DNA of 64,000 nt from Agromyces agglutinans (GTDB lineage: Bacteria > Actinomycetota > Actinomycetes > Actinomycetales > Microbacteriaceae): assembly GCF_009647605.1 (NCBI RefSeq), contig NZ_WJIF01000001.1, forward strand, positions 43,547-107,546. Direction: 5' to 3'. The notes beneath the pieces are model-generated. The model worked only from the letters and a program-made list of their open reading frames with translations. It had not been told where the DNA came from and searched no databases. The translations under genes were made by a program, and so were the position numbers. Shown piece by piece: positions 1 to 8,642 of the stretch (within the stretch, counting starts at the first letter, position 1; the number at the start of each line of letters is the position of its first letter).

Positions 1-629
1 TCAGCGGCATCTACCGCCACGAAGGCGACATCGCCCTCGCGGGAGCGGACATCCAGCATCTCCGCGCGCACCGGCGTGCGGCCGCGGGAATCGCGAGGAC
101 GTTCCAGACGCCGACGCTGCTCGACGCCGAGTCGGTCTTCGAGAACGTCCTCGTGGGCACCCACGCGTGGACGAGGACCGGACCGGCCGGCGTCCTCCTC
201 GGGACGCGCAGCGCACGTCGCGAGGAGCGCGAGGCGCGCGAGGTCGCGTGGGAGCGGCTGACCGCCGTCGGCCTGGCCCCCGTCGCCCACGTGCCGGCAG
301 GGGCCCTGCCGCACGCGGATCGCCGCCGCGCCGAGGTCGCCCGCGCGCTCGCCTCCCGGCCCCGGATCCTGATGCTCGACGAGCCCGCCGCCGGACTCAG
401 CGCCGCCGAATCCGACGAGCTCCTCGAACTCGTCGCCGAACAGGGCCGCGCGACCGGGATGACCAGCGTCCTCGTCGAGCATGACGTCGCGCTGGTGATG
501 CGGACGGCCGGATGGATCGCCGTGCTCGACGCCGGCAGACTGCTCGCGACCGGCGCTCCGGACGCCATCCGGCAGGACCCGGCGGTCGTCGCGGCGTACC
601 TCGGAACGGATGCGGAGGTGGCGGCATGA
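1..629 (+). CDS. livG: ABC transporter ATP-binding protein, LivG type (5' truncated by window edge)
   Basis: This is the C-terminal two thirds of a branched-chain-amino-acid-type ABC ATPase, read in frame 3; the Walker A motif lies outside the window. Visible parts are a Q-loop region (ARTFQTPTLL), Walker B (ILMLDEPAAGL) and the H-loop histidine (VLVEHD). The usual LivG signature (LPYGxQRRLEIARAL) is degenerate here, reading LPHADRRRAEVARAL, so the signature glycine is missing. The stop overlaps the start of the next ATPase gene (ATGA), so the two should be translated together. With livF, livH, livM and livK it forms a complete HAAT-family importer. The location beside pob/pca genes suggests an aromatic acid or related substrate rather than amino acids; that is inference. 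Confidence 0.9.
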   Translation, partial: SGIYRHEGDIALAGADIQHLRAHRRAAAGIARTFQTPTLLDAESVFENVLVGTHAWTRTGPAGVLLGTRSARREEREAREVAWERLTAVGLAPVAHVPAGALPHADRRRAEVARALASRPRILMLDEPAAGLSAAESDELLELVAEQGRATGMTSVLVEHDVALVMRTAGWIAVLDAGRLLATGAPDAIRQDPAVVAAYLGTDAEVAA

Positions 630-1357
630 GCCTGCTGGAGATCGAAGGGCTTCGCGCCCGATATGGACGCGTCGAGGTGCTTCATGCTGTCGACCTCCGA
701 GTCGAAGAGGGAAGCATCGTCGCCCTCCTGGGAGCGAACGGCGCGGGCAAGTCGACGCTGTTGCGCGCGATCTGCCGCGCGGTCGACACATCGGGTTCGT
801 GCCGTTTCGCCGGGATGGATCTCGATGGCCGGTCCACTGCGACCGTCGCACGGCTCGGCATCGGCCACGTCCCCGAAGGGCGGGGCACGTTCACCGATTT
901 CTCCGTCGAGGAGAACCTCCGCATCGGTGCGATCAGTCGAACGTCCTTCCGCTCCAGGTCCGCGGTGCAGACCGATCTCGACCTGATCTACGAGACCTTC
1001 CCGGTCCTGCGCGAATTCCGGCGCCGACCGGCGGCGGCCCTCTCCGGTGGGCAGGCGCAGATGCTCGCCGTCGCGCGGGCGCTGCTCGCCCGGCCACGCC
1101 TGCTCTTGGTGGACGAACCGTCGCTCGGCCTCGCGCCGCTGACGGCTCGCGACCTGTTCGAGCGGCTGAGCGGGCTGCGGGACGCGTGGGAACTGACAAT
1201 CCTCCTCGCCGAGCAGAACGCGAAACTCTCACTCGCCATCGCCGACCGGGCGGTGCTGCTGTCGAGGGGCCGAGTCGTGCACGACGGCCCCTCGGGCGAC
1301 CTCGCGACGGTCGATGCCATCCACGCCGACTACCTGGGCGGAGGTGCGGGACGATGA
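626..1357 (+). CDS. livF: ABC transporter ATP-binding protein, LivF type
   Basis: A 243-residue second ATPase of the importer, of normal LivF length. Walker A is at about residues 36-43 (GANGAGKS), followed by a Q-loop region, the signature LSGGQAQMLAVARAL, Walker B (LLLVDEPSLGLAP) and a short C-terminal tail typical of LivF. It hydrolyses ATP on the cytoplasmic face of the LivHM permeases. The start ATG overlaps the livG stop and its own stop overlaps livH (ATGA both times). Unlike the neighbouring LivG, all nucleotide-binding motifs are intact, so this subunit may supply most ATPase function; that is inference. Confidence 0.95.
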   Translation: MSLLEIEGLRARYGRVEVLHAVDLRVEEGSIVALLGANGAGKSTLLRAICRAVDTSGSCRFAGMDLDGRSTATVARLGIGHVPEGRGTFTDFSVEENLRIGAISRTSFRSRSAVQTDLDLIYETFPVLREFRRRPAAALSGGQAQMLAVARALLARPRLLLVDEPSLGLAPLTARDLFERLSGLRDAWELTILLAEQNAKLSLAIADRAVLLSRGRVVHDGPSGDLATVDAIHADYLGGGAGR

Positions 1358-2235
1358 TCGAGTTCCTGCAGATCGGCCTCGACGGCCTGATGACCGGGGT
1401 CGTGTACGCGGCCCTCGCGCTCGCGTTGGGCGTGGTGTTCCAGGGCACCGGCATGCTCAACCTCTCGCAGGGCGAACTCGCCGTCGTGGCGGCGTACATC
1501 GCGTGGTCGTGCGTTCAAGCGGGCATCCCGATCTGGCCCGCGATCGCGATCGCCGTCGTGGCATCCGCTGCGCTCGGCACCGCGCTCTACCAGGGCGTCG
1601 TGCGATTCGTCCCGCCGCACCGCGAGGACTCGCTGATGACCCTCGGCGTCACGCTGCTGCTGGGACTGAACGCGATCATCAGCATCATCTGGGGAACGGA
1701 TCCGCGCGGCTTCCCGAGCCCGTTCGGCACCTGGGTGGTGCACCTGGCCGGACTCAGGCTGACCAGCCAGCAGATCGGCGGGGTCGTCCTGGTCGCCGCC
1801 ACGATGCTCGTGATGGCGCTCCTGTTCACGCGGACGACCTTCGGGCTCCGACTGCGCGCCGTGGCGCAGAACCCGCGCTCGGCCGCATTCCTGGGGCTTC
1901 GCTCCGGCCTGTGGCTCTCGGCCGGGTGGGCCGCGGCCTGCGCGGTCGGCGCCGTCGCCGGCGTGGTTGCCGCGCCCACCCTCGGCCTCTCGCCCGCGAT
2001 GATGACCGTCCCGTTGCTCATGGCGCTCGCAGCCGCCAACCTCGGCGGCATCGGCAGCCGCGTCGGCGTCGTCGTCGGTGGCCTCATCATCGGCGTGCTC
2101 ACGGCGATCGGCGGTCGATACATCCCCGGCCTCGGCGGCGACCTCAACGTGGTGTTCGCGTTCGCGATCGTCATCGCGGTCGTCCTGGTCAAGCCTGCCG
2201 GCCTCTTCGGCCGAGAAAGCGTGGTGCGAGCATGA
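1354..2235 (+). CDS. livH: Branched-chain-type ABC transporter permease LivH
   Basis: A 293-residue integral membrane permease with about eight hydrophobic segments and the LivH-type opening MIEFLQIGLDGLMTGVVYAA. The family motif GVVFQGTGMLNLSQGELAVVAAY and the C-terminal GGIGSRVGVVVGGLIIGVL coupling region are present. It forms half of the inner-membrane channel with LivM. Both ends overlap neighbours by 4 nt, which fixes the start. The substrate cannot be read from the sequence; the flanking catabolic genes point to a plant- or lignin-derived carboxylate. Confidence 0.95.
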   Translation: MIEFLQIGLDGLMTGVVYAALALALGVVFQGTGMLNLSQGELAVVAAYIAWSCVQAGIPIWPAIAIAVVASAALGTALYQGVVRFVPPHREDSLMTLGVTLLLGLNAIISIIWGTDPRGFPSPFGTWVVHLAGLRLTSQQIGGVVLVAATMLVMALLFTRTTFGLRLRAVAQNPRSAAFLGLRSGLWLSAGWAAACAVGAVAGVVAAPTLGLSPAMMTVPLLMALAAANLGGIGSRVGVVVGGLIIGVLTAIGGRYIPGLGGDLNVVFAFAIVIAVVLVKPAGLFGRESVVRA

Positions 2236-3320
2236 GCGCCCCCGTCGTGCACACCGAACCGACCGGCCGGGCGACAGCGCCCGACATCCGCCCCAGGTAC
2301 CGAACGCCGGGCTTCTGGACGGCGGTCGTCGCCGTCGCGATCGCCGTCGCCGTCCCGTTCCTCGTCAGCGACTACGACCTCTTCAACCTCAGCCGTGTCG
2401 CCGCGGTCGCGATCGGCGTCGCGAGCCTGAACCTGCTGACCGGATTCTCCGGTCAGGTCAGCCTCGGCCAGGGCGCCACGTTCGGCATCGGCGGATACGC
2501 CGCGATGATGGCGATCCGGTACCTGGAATGGCCGGTCTGGGTCGCCCTGCTCGCGGCGATCGCGGTCGGGGCCCTCGTGGGGTTCGTCATCGGCCTGCCC
2601 GCCGTCCGCATGGGCGGCTTCAACCTCGGCCTGCTCACGATCGTGATCGCGGCGTTGTTCCCCGTGCTGCTGTACCGATTCTCGGACTTCACCGGGGGTC
2701 AGGCGGGCGTGACCCTTGCCGCGCCCGCATTCCCGTCGCCGACCGACTCGCTCACCGATGCCCAGTGGTCCTACCTCGTCGTCCTCACCCTGCTGGTGCT
2801 CACGATCGCGTTCCTCGACCAACTGGTGGCGCGACGGACCGGACGCGCACTCTCGCTCATCCGAGCGGGCCGCATCCTCGCCGTCTCGAACGGTGTCGAC
2901 GTCGAGCGCCTCAAGCTGCAGTTCTTCGTCATCAGCTCGGTCCTGGCCGCGCTCGGCGGAGCGATCTTCGCTTTCGTGCTCGGCCTCGTGGTGCCCGAGT
3001 CGTACCCGCTCGTCTTCTCGATCACCCTGCTCGTGGCATCCGTCGTCGGCGGCAGCCGATCCTGGATCGGCGCGATCCTCGGCGCCGCGATGGTGGTCTA
3101 CCTGCCCTCGCTCGCGAGCTCCGTCATTCCTGGGGAGGCGTCCGCCTACCTCGCCCAGCTCGTGTTCGCCGTCGTGCTCGGACTCTGCGTGATCGTCGCC
3201 TCCAGCGGTATCGCCGGCGCCGGCCGCCGTCTGGCGAGCTCCATCGAGCGCGTCCTCAGGGAGCGCCGCGCCACAGCACCACCGACACCACCGTCCACCA
3301 CCCGAGAGGAAATCCGATGA
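2232..3320 (+). CDS. livM: Branched-chain-type ABC transporter permease LivM
   Basis: A 362-residue permease partner of LivH. The first roughly 35 residues are hydrophilic and cytoplasmic, then a series of membrane helices follows with the family hallmark NLLTGFSGQVSLGQGATFGIGGYAA (residues about 70-95), where GQVSLGQ is the LivM signature. The last 25 residues are charged. The start overlaps livH and the TGA stop overlaps the livK start, so the four transporter genes and the binding protein are transcribed and probably translated together. Confidence 0.95.
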   Translation: MSAPVVHTEPTGRATAPDIRPRYRTPGFWTAVVAVAIAVAVPFLVSDYDLFNLSRVAAVAIGVASLNLLTGFSGQVSLGQGATFGIGGYAAMMAIRYLEWPVWVALLAAIAVGALVGFVIGLPAVRMGGFNLGLLTIVIAALFPVLLYRFSDFTGGQAGVTLAAPAFPSPTDSLTDAQWSYLVVLTLLVLTIAFLDQLVARRTGRALSLIRAGRILAVSNGVDVERLKLQFFVISSVLAALGGAIFAFVLGLVVPESYPLVFSITLLVASVVGGSRSWIGAILGAAMVVYLPSLASSVIPGEASAYLAQLVFAVVLGLCVIVASSGIAGAGRRLASSIERVLRERRATAPPTPPSTTREEIR

Positions 3321-4540
3321 ATCACCAGACACGAAGCCGTGGCACGGTCGCCACGTTCGCCGTCGCCACCGCAGCCGTGCTCGTACTCGCGGGATGCACG
3401 CCGCGAGCGGCGACCGGGAGCGACGCGCAGTCCGCGGACGACAGTCCCATCGTGATCGGCGCCAGCTGGCCGCAGAGCGGCCCCCTCGGCTCGGTGGCTC
3501 CGGGCCTGGCCGGCCTCGAGGCCGCGATCGCCGCGGCCAACGAGGACGGCGGGGTCGACGGTCGCGAGATCGAACTGGTCACGGCCGACGACGCGTACGA
3601 CCCCGCGCGCCTCGTCGAGAACGAGCGCAAGTTCGTCGAACAGGACGGCGCGATCGCCGTCGTGAACTTCGGCGGCATCTCCATCGCCGGCCGGGAGTAC
3701 CTCGGCCAGAAGCAGGTCATGGGCGTCTCGATGGCCGGCAACTCGCCGCTCAGCGACATCGAGGCCTTCCCGATGCAGCGCGCCTTCTGGCCGGACGTCT
3801 CGTGGGAGGCCCAACTCCAGGGCAAGTGGCTGACCGAGCATGCACCGGACGCCGTCGTCGGCTACATCGGCTTCAACAACGACCTCACCGAGAGCCACCT
3901 CGCGGGCCTCGCCGCGCAGGGCGTCACCCCGGCGCAGGTCGCGGCCGTGCCGCCGGGTACCGCCGACCTCAGCGCGCAGGTGAGCCAGTTCCAGGCTGCC
4001 GGCGTCGACACCGTCATCATCAACATCGGCGCACCGACCGGTGGCGCGACGCTGGCCTACATGGACCAGATCGGCTGGAAGCCGACCGTGTTCCTCTCCT
4101 CCACGGTCTCGGACTTCCACACGGTGATCAACATCTCCGGCCCGGGCCCGGTGGAGGGCGCCTACTCGTTCGAGTTCTTCAAGGATCCGTCCGATCCCCG
4201 CTACGCGGACGACGACGTGATCGCCCAGTACCTCGACGACATGGAGGCATCCGGTCACGAGAAGGACGCGACCAACGCGCTCGCCCTCGAAGGCTACGGA
4301 CTCGGCGCCGCGCTCGTCGACGCCCTCTCCCGAACCGATTCGTTCGACAGCGAGGGCCTGCTCGCCGCCTGGGATTCCTTCGACGGCACCGAGAACCCGA
4401 TGCTGCGCGACGGCATCACGCTCGAGGAGAGCTCGCACGGCCGGGTGATCTTCCAGTACCAGCTCAGCCGATTCGACGGTGCGAGCTGGGTCGACGAGGG
4501 CGAGATCGAGGACGTGCGGGAACTGGGCATCGTCGAGTGA
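3317..4540 (+). CDS. livK: ABC transporter substrate-binding lipoprotein, LivK type
   Basis: A 407-residue periplasmic-binding-fold protein (type 1, LivJ/LivK family). The signal peptide ends in a lipobox (LVLAGC) with Cys27 as the lipidated residue, anchoring it on the outer face of the membrane. The mature part opens with the family motif PIVIGASWPQSGPLGSVAPG. The two-lobed domain spans about residues 45-400. It delivers substrate to LivHM. The start ATG overlaps the livM stop and has a GAGAGGAAA ribosome site just upstream. A strong hairpin follows the stop, so the transporter operon probably ends here. Confidence 0.95.
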   Translation: MNHQTRSRGTVATFAVATAAVLVLAGCTPRAATGSDAQSADDSPIVIGASWPQSGPLGSVAPGLAGLEAAIAAANEDGGVDGREIELVTADDAYDPARLVENERKFVEQDGAIAVVNFGGISIAGREYLGQKQVMGVSMAGNSPLSDIEAFPMQRAFWPDVSWEAQLQGKWLTEHAPDAVVGYIGFNNDLTESHLAGLAAQGVTPAQVAAVPPGTADLSAQVSQFQAAGVDTVIINIGAPTGGATLAYMDQIGWKPTVFLSSTVSDFHTVINISGPGPVEGAYSFEFFKDPSDPRYADDDVIAQYLDDMEASGHEKDATNALALEGYGLGAALVDALSRTDSFDSEGLLAAWDSFDGTENPMLRDGITLEESSHGRVIFQYQLSRFDGASWVDEGEIEDVRELGIVE

Positions 4541-4566
4541 CCAGCGATCGCGCAGCGGCGATCTGA

Positions 4567-4595
4567 GGGTGCGGCGTCGGGTCGACGCCGCACCC
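4567..4595 (+). terminator. Hairpin terminator after livK
   Basis: Perfect 12-bp inverted repeat (arms 4567-4578 and 4584-4595, loop GGGTC) 27 nt past the livK stop. There is no T-run, as is common for high-GC actinobacterial terminators. It separates the ABC operon from the MFS gene. Confidence 0.65.
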
Positions 4596-4668
4596 GTGCC
4601 CGCCGTCGCACCCGCGACGGCGACGGCCCGTGACCGAAGCAACCGACGGACTCGATGGAGAGCAACCG

Positions 4669-5910
4669 ATGGCCAAGCGTGTCGCCGACCGGCGAGCCGA
4701 TCCGACGCACCGCCGCGCAGGGCTCTCGCAAGCAGCGCCGTTGCTGGCGGGCAGTTGCATGCCGGTCCTCGGGTCGGTGCTGATCACTCCGGTGCTGCCG
4801 CGGCTCTCCGAGCACTTCGGCGGCGTACCCGGTGCCGATGTCCTGGTGCCGCTGATCGTGGCGCTTCCGGCGCTCATGATCGCCGTGTTCGCGCCGTTCG
4901 CGGGACAGATCGTCGACCGCCTCGGCCGGAGATCGCTCCTGCTCGGTGCCATGCTCGTCTACGCGCTCGCCGGTACCGCACCGGTCTGGCTGGACTCGCT
5001 GGCCGCGATCCTCGCCAGCCGCGTCGTGGTCGGCATCTGCGAGGCCGCCATCATGACCGCGTGCACGACGCTGCTCGTCGACTACTTCCCGGGCGAACGC
5101 CGGAGGAACCGGTACCTCGGCCTGCAGACCGTCGTCACCACGCTCGCCGCGACGGCGTTCATCGCGATCGGAGGCGCGCTCGGCGCCTCCGGCTGGAAGA
5201 CGCCCTTCTGGGTGTACTCCGTGAGCATCGGGATCGCCGCCGTGATGGCGGTGCTGCTCTGGGAGCCGACCGATGCCGATGCCGGACCGCAGGCGATCGA
5301 ACGCACCGCCGCGGGAGGTCGATTCCGGCTGCGAACCCGCATCCCGTGGGAACGGATCGGCGGGCCGCTGTGGGTCACGGTGTTCGGCGGCTTCACGTTC
5401 TACGTCCTCGTCCTCGAGGTCGGCTACCTGGTCGTGGCGACCGGCGTGGCCGCGGAGAACACCCAGGTGATCGGCTGGGTCGCCGCCGTCTCGTCCCTCG
5501 CCACCGCGTTGGGCGGCCTGTCGTTCTCGCGGATCTCCCGGCTTCCGCGCGGCGTCGTGCTGCCGGCGGCATTCCTCCTGCAGTCGGTCGGGATGATCGC
5601 GATCTGGGTCGTGCCGACGGGGCCCGGCCTCATCGCGGGCGCCGCGATCACCTCGTTCGGGTCCGGCGTGCTGCTGCCCTCGCTCATCACCTGGGTCGTC
5701 GCGGCGGCGCAGTTCACCGATCGCGGGCGCATCACCGGCTGGTGGACGGCGGCGTTCTTCCTCGGGCAGTCGCTCACTCCGGTGCTGATCGCTGGGTTGA
5801 CCCTCGCGGCGGGTTCGCTCACCGCAGCGGTCGGCCTTGCCGGCATCGCCGCGGCCGTCGCGTCGGCCGTCGTCGGGTCGGTGCTCAGCGATCGGTATCG
5901 ACGGTCGTGA
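4669..5910 (+). CDS. MFS transporter
   Basis: A 413-residue major facilitator with about 12 hydrophobic segments. The loop 2-3 MFS signature is recognisable (GQIVDRLGRRSLLLG, about residues 75-90). The ATG at 4669 follows a GGAG site 8 nt upstream; a GTG at 4630 would add 13 residues and has no such site. It sits between the ABC importer and pobA, so uptake of an aromatic acid or efflux of a pathway intermediate is plausible. It does not clearly resemble the AAHS family represented by PcaK, so the substrate is left open. It is probably the first gene of the catabolic transcription unit or a separate short unit. Confidence 0.85.
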   Translation: MAKRVADRRADPTHRRAGLSQAAPLLAGSCMPVLGSVLITPVLPRLSEHFGGVPGADVLVPLIVALPALMIAVFAPFAGQIVDRLGRRSLLLGAMLVYALAGTAPVWLDSLAAILASRVVVGICEAAIMTACTTLLVDYFPGERRRNRYLGLQTVVTTLAATAFIAIGGALGASGWKTPFWVYSVSIGIAAVMAVLLWEPTDADAGPQAIERTAAGGRFRLRTRIPWERIGGPLWVTVFGGFTFYVLVLEVGYLVVATGVAAENTQVIGWVAAVSSLATALGGLSFSRISRLPRGVVLPAAFLLQSVGMIAIWVVPTGPGLIAGAAITSFGSGVLLPSLITWVVAAAQFTDRGRITGWWTAAFFLGQSLTPVLIAGLTLAAGSLTAAVGLAGIAAAVASAVVGSVLSDRYRRS

Positions 5911-6031
5911 TGCCGGTATAGCCGAACACCGATTCCCCGTCGGCCGAGCACGGTCGATGGTTGAAGGCGGACGAGCGATGCGATCCCATCGCAGCCTCGA
6001 CCATCCTGCTCGAAACGCGAAAGGCGCAACG

Positions 6032-7222
6032 TTGCGACCCTCCACCTCCGTGGCCATCATCGGCGCAGGTCCCGCGGGCCTGATGCTCGGCCACCTCCTC
6101 GCGCAAGCCGGCGTGCCGTTCACGATCCTCGAGGCGCAGACGCGCGAGCACGTACTCGGGCGCATCCGGGCCGGCGTGCTCGAGCAGGGCTCGGTCGACC
6201 TGCTCGCCGAGCACGGCCTCGACGCCGACCTGCGTGCGCGGGGGCTCACCCACCGAGGCATCCACCTGCAGTTCGAGAGGGAGCGGCACCACGTCGACTT
6301 CGTCGACCTCGTCGGCCGCACGGTGACGGTGTACGGCCAGCAGGCGCTCGTCGCGCACCTTCTCGCGGAACATGAGCGTCTCGGATCGAACGTGGTGTTC
6401 GAGGCGCATGACGTGCAGCCCGTCGGTGTCACGGGCTCGCGTCCGACCGTGGTCTTCACGAAGGACGGCGCTCCCGAGCAGCTCGAATGCGACTTCGTCG
6501 TCGGCACCGACGGCTACCACGGAGTCTGCCGCCGAAGCATCCCCGCCGACGGCATCGTGGGCTACGAGCGCGCCTACCCGTTCGGCTGGCTCGGGATCCT
6601 CGCGGACGTGCCCCCGTCGACCGACGACCTCGTCTACGCGCTGCACCGCGACGGCTTCGCCATGCACTCGATGCGCTCACCCGAGGTCTCGCGCCTGTAC
6701 GTGCAGGTGGCGCCCGGCGAGTCGATCGACGACTGGAGCGACGCGCGCATCTGGGACGCTCTGCAGACCCGGCTCGGCGTCGACGGATGGACCCTCGAAG
6801 AGGGCCGCATCACCGAGAAGTCCATCACCCCGATGCGCAGCTTCGTGGTCTCGACGATGCAGCACGGCCGCATGTTCCTCGCGGGCGACGCGGGGCACAT
6901 CGTGCCGCCGACGGGCGCCAAGGGCCTGAATTCCGCGCTCGCCGACGTCGCGCTCCTCGCCCGAGCCATCCTCGAGCATCGCGGCGGCGACCACACGGGG
7001 CTCGAACGCTACAGCGCGCGGGCCCTGGCCCGGCAGTGGAAGGTGCAGCACTTCTCGCAGTGGATGACCGAGATGTTGCACGTCCACCAAGAGGTGCCGG
7101 ATGCCTCGGCCAGGGCATTCCGCTACCGCAGCCAGGTCGGCCAGCTGGAGTACGTCACGGGCTCGCAGGCCGCCCGGCAGAGTCTCGCCGAGCAGTACGC
7201 CGGCCTTCCCTTCACCCCCTGA
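6032..7222 (+). CDS. pobA: 4-hydroxybenzoate 3-monooxygenase (PobA)
   Basis: An FAD-dependent NAD(P)H hydroxylase that turns 4-hydroxybenzoate into protocatechuate, the entry substrate for the pca genes just downstream. Visible motifs are the N-terminal FAD dinucleotide fold VAIIGAGPAGLMLGHLL, the PobA-typical VLGRIRAGVLEQG (about residues 40-52), the DG-type NADPH/FAD segment CDFVVGTDGYHG, and the second FAD motif FLAGDAGHIVPPTGAKGLN. The TTG at 6032 gives 396 residues, matching the roughly 394 of Pseudomonas PobA, with AAAGG 7 nt upstream. An ATG at 5978 with AAGGCGG upstream would add 18 residues without homology. No pobR-like regulator is present nearby. Confidence 0.95.
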   Translation: MRPSTSVAIIGAGPAGLMLGHLLAQAGVPFTILEAQTREHVLGRIRAGVLEQGSVDLLAEHGLDADLRARGLTHRGIHLQFERERHHVDFVDLVGRTVTVYGQQALVAHLLAEHERLGSNVVFEAHDVQPVGVTGSRPTVVFTKDGAPEQLECDFVVGTDGYHGVCRRSIPADGIVGYERAYPFGWLGILADVPPSTDDLVYALHRDGFAMHSMRSPEVSRLYVQVAPGESIDDWSDARIWDALQTRLGVDGWTLEEGRITEKSITPMRSFVVSTMQHGRMFLAGDAGHIVPPTGAKGLNSALADVALLARAILEHRGGDHTGLERYSARALARQWKVQHFSQWMTEMLHVHQEVPDASARAFRYRSQVGQLEYVTGSQAARQSLAEQYAGLPFTP

Positions 7223-7288
7223 CGCCGACGGACCCCGGTCCACAGACCCCGGTCCCACGGACCCCCGGAACACCACCACGGAGCGCCC

Positions 7289-8086
7289 ATGCCACGACCA
7301 GCACCCCAGCCCGAACTCACGCAGGAGGCGATCAGCGCCGAGATCGCCGAGCGTTCCGATCGCGAGCGCGACGACGCGGCCGCGGCCGGCCGGCCCCAGC
7401 CCGCGCACCCGCGCCGCGACTACGCGCCGTACCGGTCGACGCTGCTGCGGCATCCGACGCACGAGCTCGTTCGCGCCGACCCCGAGGAGATCGAGTTGGT
7501 CTCGCCGGCATTCGGGCACACGGATGTCTCGACCGAGGAGTCCGACCTCACGATCCAGCACTCGGGCGAGCCGCTCGGCGAGCGCATCGTCGTCGCGGGC
7601 CGGGTGCTCGACGGCGACGGCCGCCCCGTGCGCAATCAGCTGGTCGAGATCTGGCAGGCGAACGCATCGGGCCGCTACGTGCACAAGCGCGACCAGCATC
7701 CGGCCCCGCTCGACCCGAACTTCACCGGCGTCGGGCGCCTGATCACCGGAGACGACGGCTCGTACCGGCTCACGACGATCAAGCCCGGCGCGTATCCGTG
7801 GAAGAACCACCGCAACGCCTGGCGGCCCGCGCACATCCACTTCTCCTTATTCGGCTCGGCGTTCACCCAGCGCCTGGTCACGCAGATGTACTTCCCGGGC
7901 GACCCGTTGTTCGCGCTCGATCCGATCTACCAGTCGATCACCGACCCGTCCGCACGCGAACGTCTCGTCGCCGCCTACGATCACGGGCTCTCGGAGCCCG
8001 AGTGGGCGCTGGGCTACCGGTGGGACGTCGTGCTCACCGGCCCCCGATCGACCTGGATGGAACCGGAGGATGCCGACCATGCGTGA
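7289..8086 (+). CDS. pcaH: Protocatechuate 3,4-dioxygenase beta subunit
   Basis: A 265-residue iron-binding subunit of the intradiol ring-cleaving dioxygenase that opens protocatechuate to 3-carboxy-cis,cis-muconate. The four Fe(III) ligands can be placed at Tyr130, Tyr169, His182 and His184 (in SGRYVHK, PGAYPWKN and PAHIHFS). Their spacing is identical to the Pseudomonas enzyme (Tyr108, Tyr147, His160, His162). The N-terminal roughly 40 residues are charged and poorly conserved. The gene overlaps pcaG by 8 nt, as expected for subunits made in equal amounts. Confidence 0.97.
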   Translation: MPRPAPQPELTQEAISAEIAERSDRERDDAAAAGRPQPAHPRRDYAPYRSTLLRHPTHELVRADPEEIELVSPAFGHTDVSTEESDLTIQHSGEPLGERIVVAGRVLDGDGRPVRNQLVEIWQANASGRYVHKRDQHPAPLDPNFTGVGRLITGDDGSYRLTTIKPGAYPWKNHRNAWRPAHIHFSLFGSAFTQRLVTQMYFPGDPLFALDPIYQSITDPSARERLVAAYDHGLSEPEWALGYRWDVVLTGPRSTWMEPEDADHA

Positions 8087-8642
8087 CACCGGCCAGACGC
8101 CGTCGCAGACGGTCGGCCCGTTCTTCGGCTACGCCCTGCCGTACGCCGGCGGTCCCGAGGTGCGGGCCGCGTGGCAGCCCGACGCGATCCGACTCCACGG
8201 GGTGGTGCTCGACGGCGCGGGAGCGCCGATCTCGGACGCGATCATCGAGATCTGGGGTGCGGATGCCTCTGGCCGCACCTCGACCGAACGCGGGTCGTTC
8301 CACCGGGACCAGCACGGGTTCACCGGGTTCGGGCGCTCGGCCGTCGACCGCGACGGGCGCTACTCGTTCACGACCGTGAAGCCCGGCGCCATGCGCGACG
8401 GATCGGCTCCGTACGTGCTCATCGCCGTCTTCGGGCGCGGGGTCACCCACCACCTGTTCACGCGGGCGTACTTCGGCGACGAGCCGAGCGCGAACGCCAC
8501 GGACCCGCTGCTGGTGAGCGTCGATCCCGCGCGCCGCGACACCCTCGTCGCCGTGCCCGACGCGCCGCGCTCGTACCGCTTCGACCTCCGCCTGCAGGGC
8601 GAGCGCGAGACGGTCTTCCTCGACTACGGGGTATCGCGATGA
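8079..8642 (+). CDS. pcaG: Protocatechuate 3,4-dioxygenase alpha subunit
   Basis: A 187-residue non-catalytic partner of PcaH, with the same beta-sandwich fold and the characteristic opening TPSQTVGPFFGYAL. The alpha subunit lacks the full iron-ligand set but shapes the active site. The ATG at 8079 is preferred because a GGAGG lies 9 nt upstream; the ATG at 8070 touches that GGAGG. The stop overlaps pcaB (ATGA), continuing the coupled chain. Confidence 0.96.
   Translation: MRDTGQTPSQTVGPFFGYALPYAGGPEVRAAWQPDAIRLHGVVLDGAGAPISDAIIEIWGADASGRTSTERGSFHRDQHGFTGFGRSAVDRDGRYSFTTVKPGAMRDGSAPYVLIAVFGRGVTHHLFTRAYFGDEPSANATDPLLVSVDPARRDTLVAVPDAPRSYRFDLRLQGERETVFLDYGVSR

Noticed and set aside
3146..6507. 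Long antisense frames opposite livK, the MFS gene and pobA
   Set aside because: Compositional shadows of high-GC genes: no recognisable domain, low complexity, and the sense frames have clear families.
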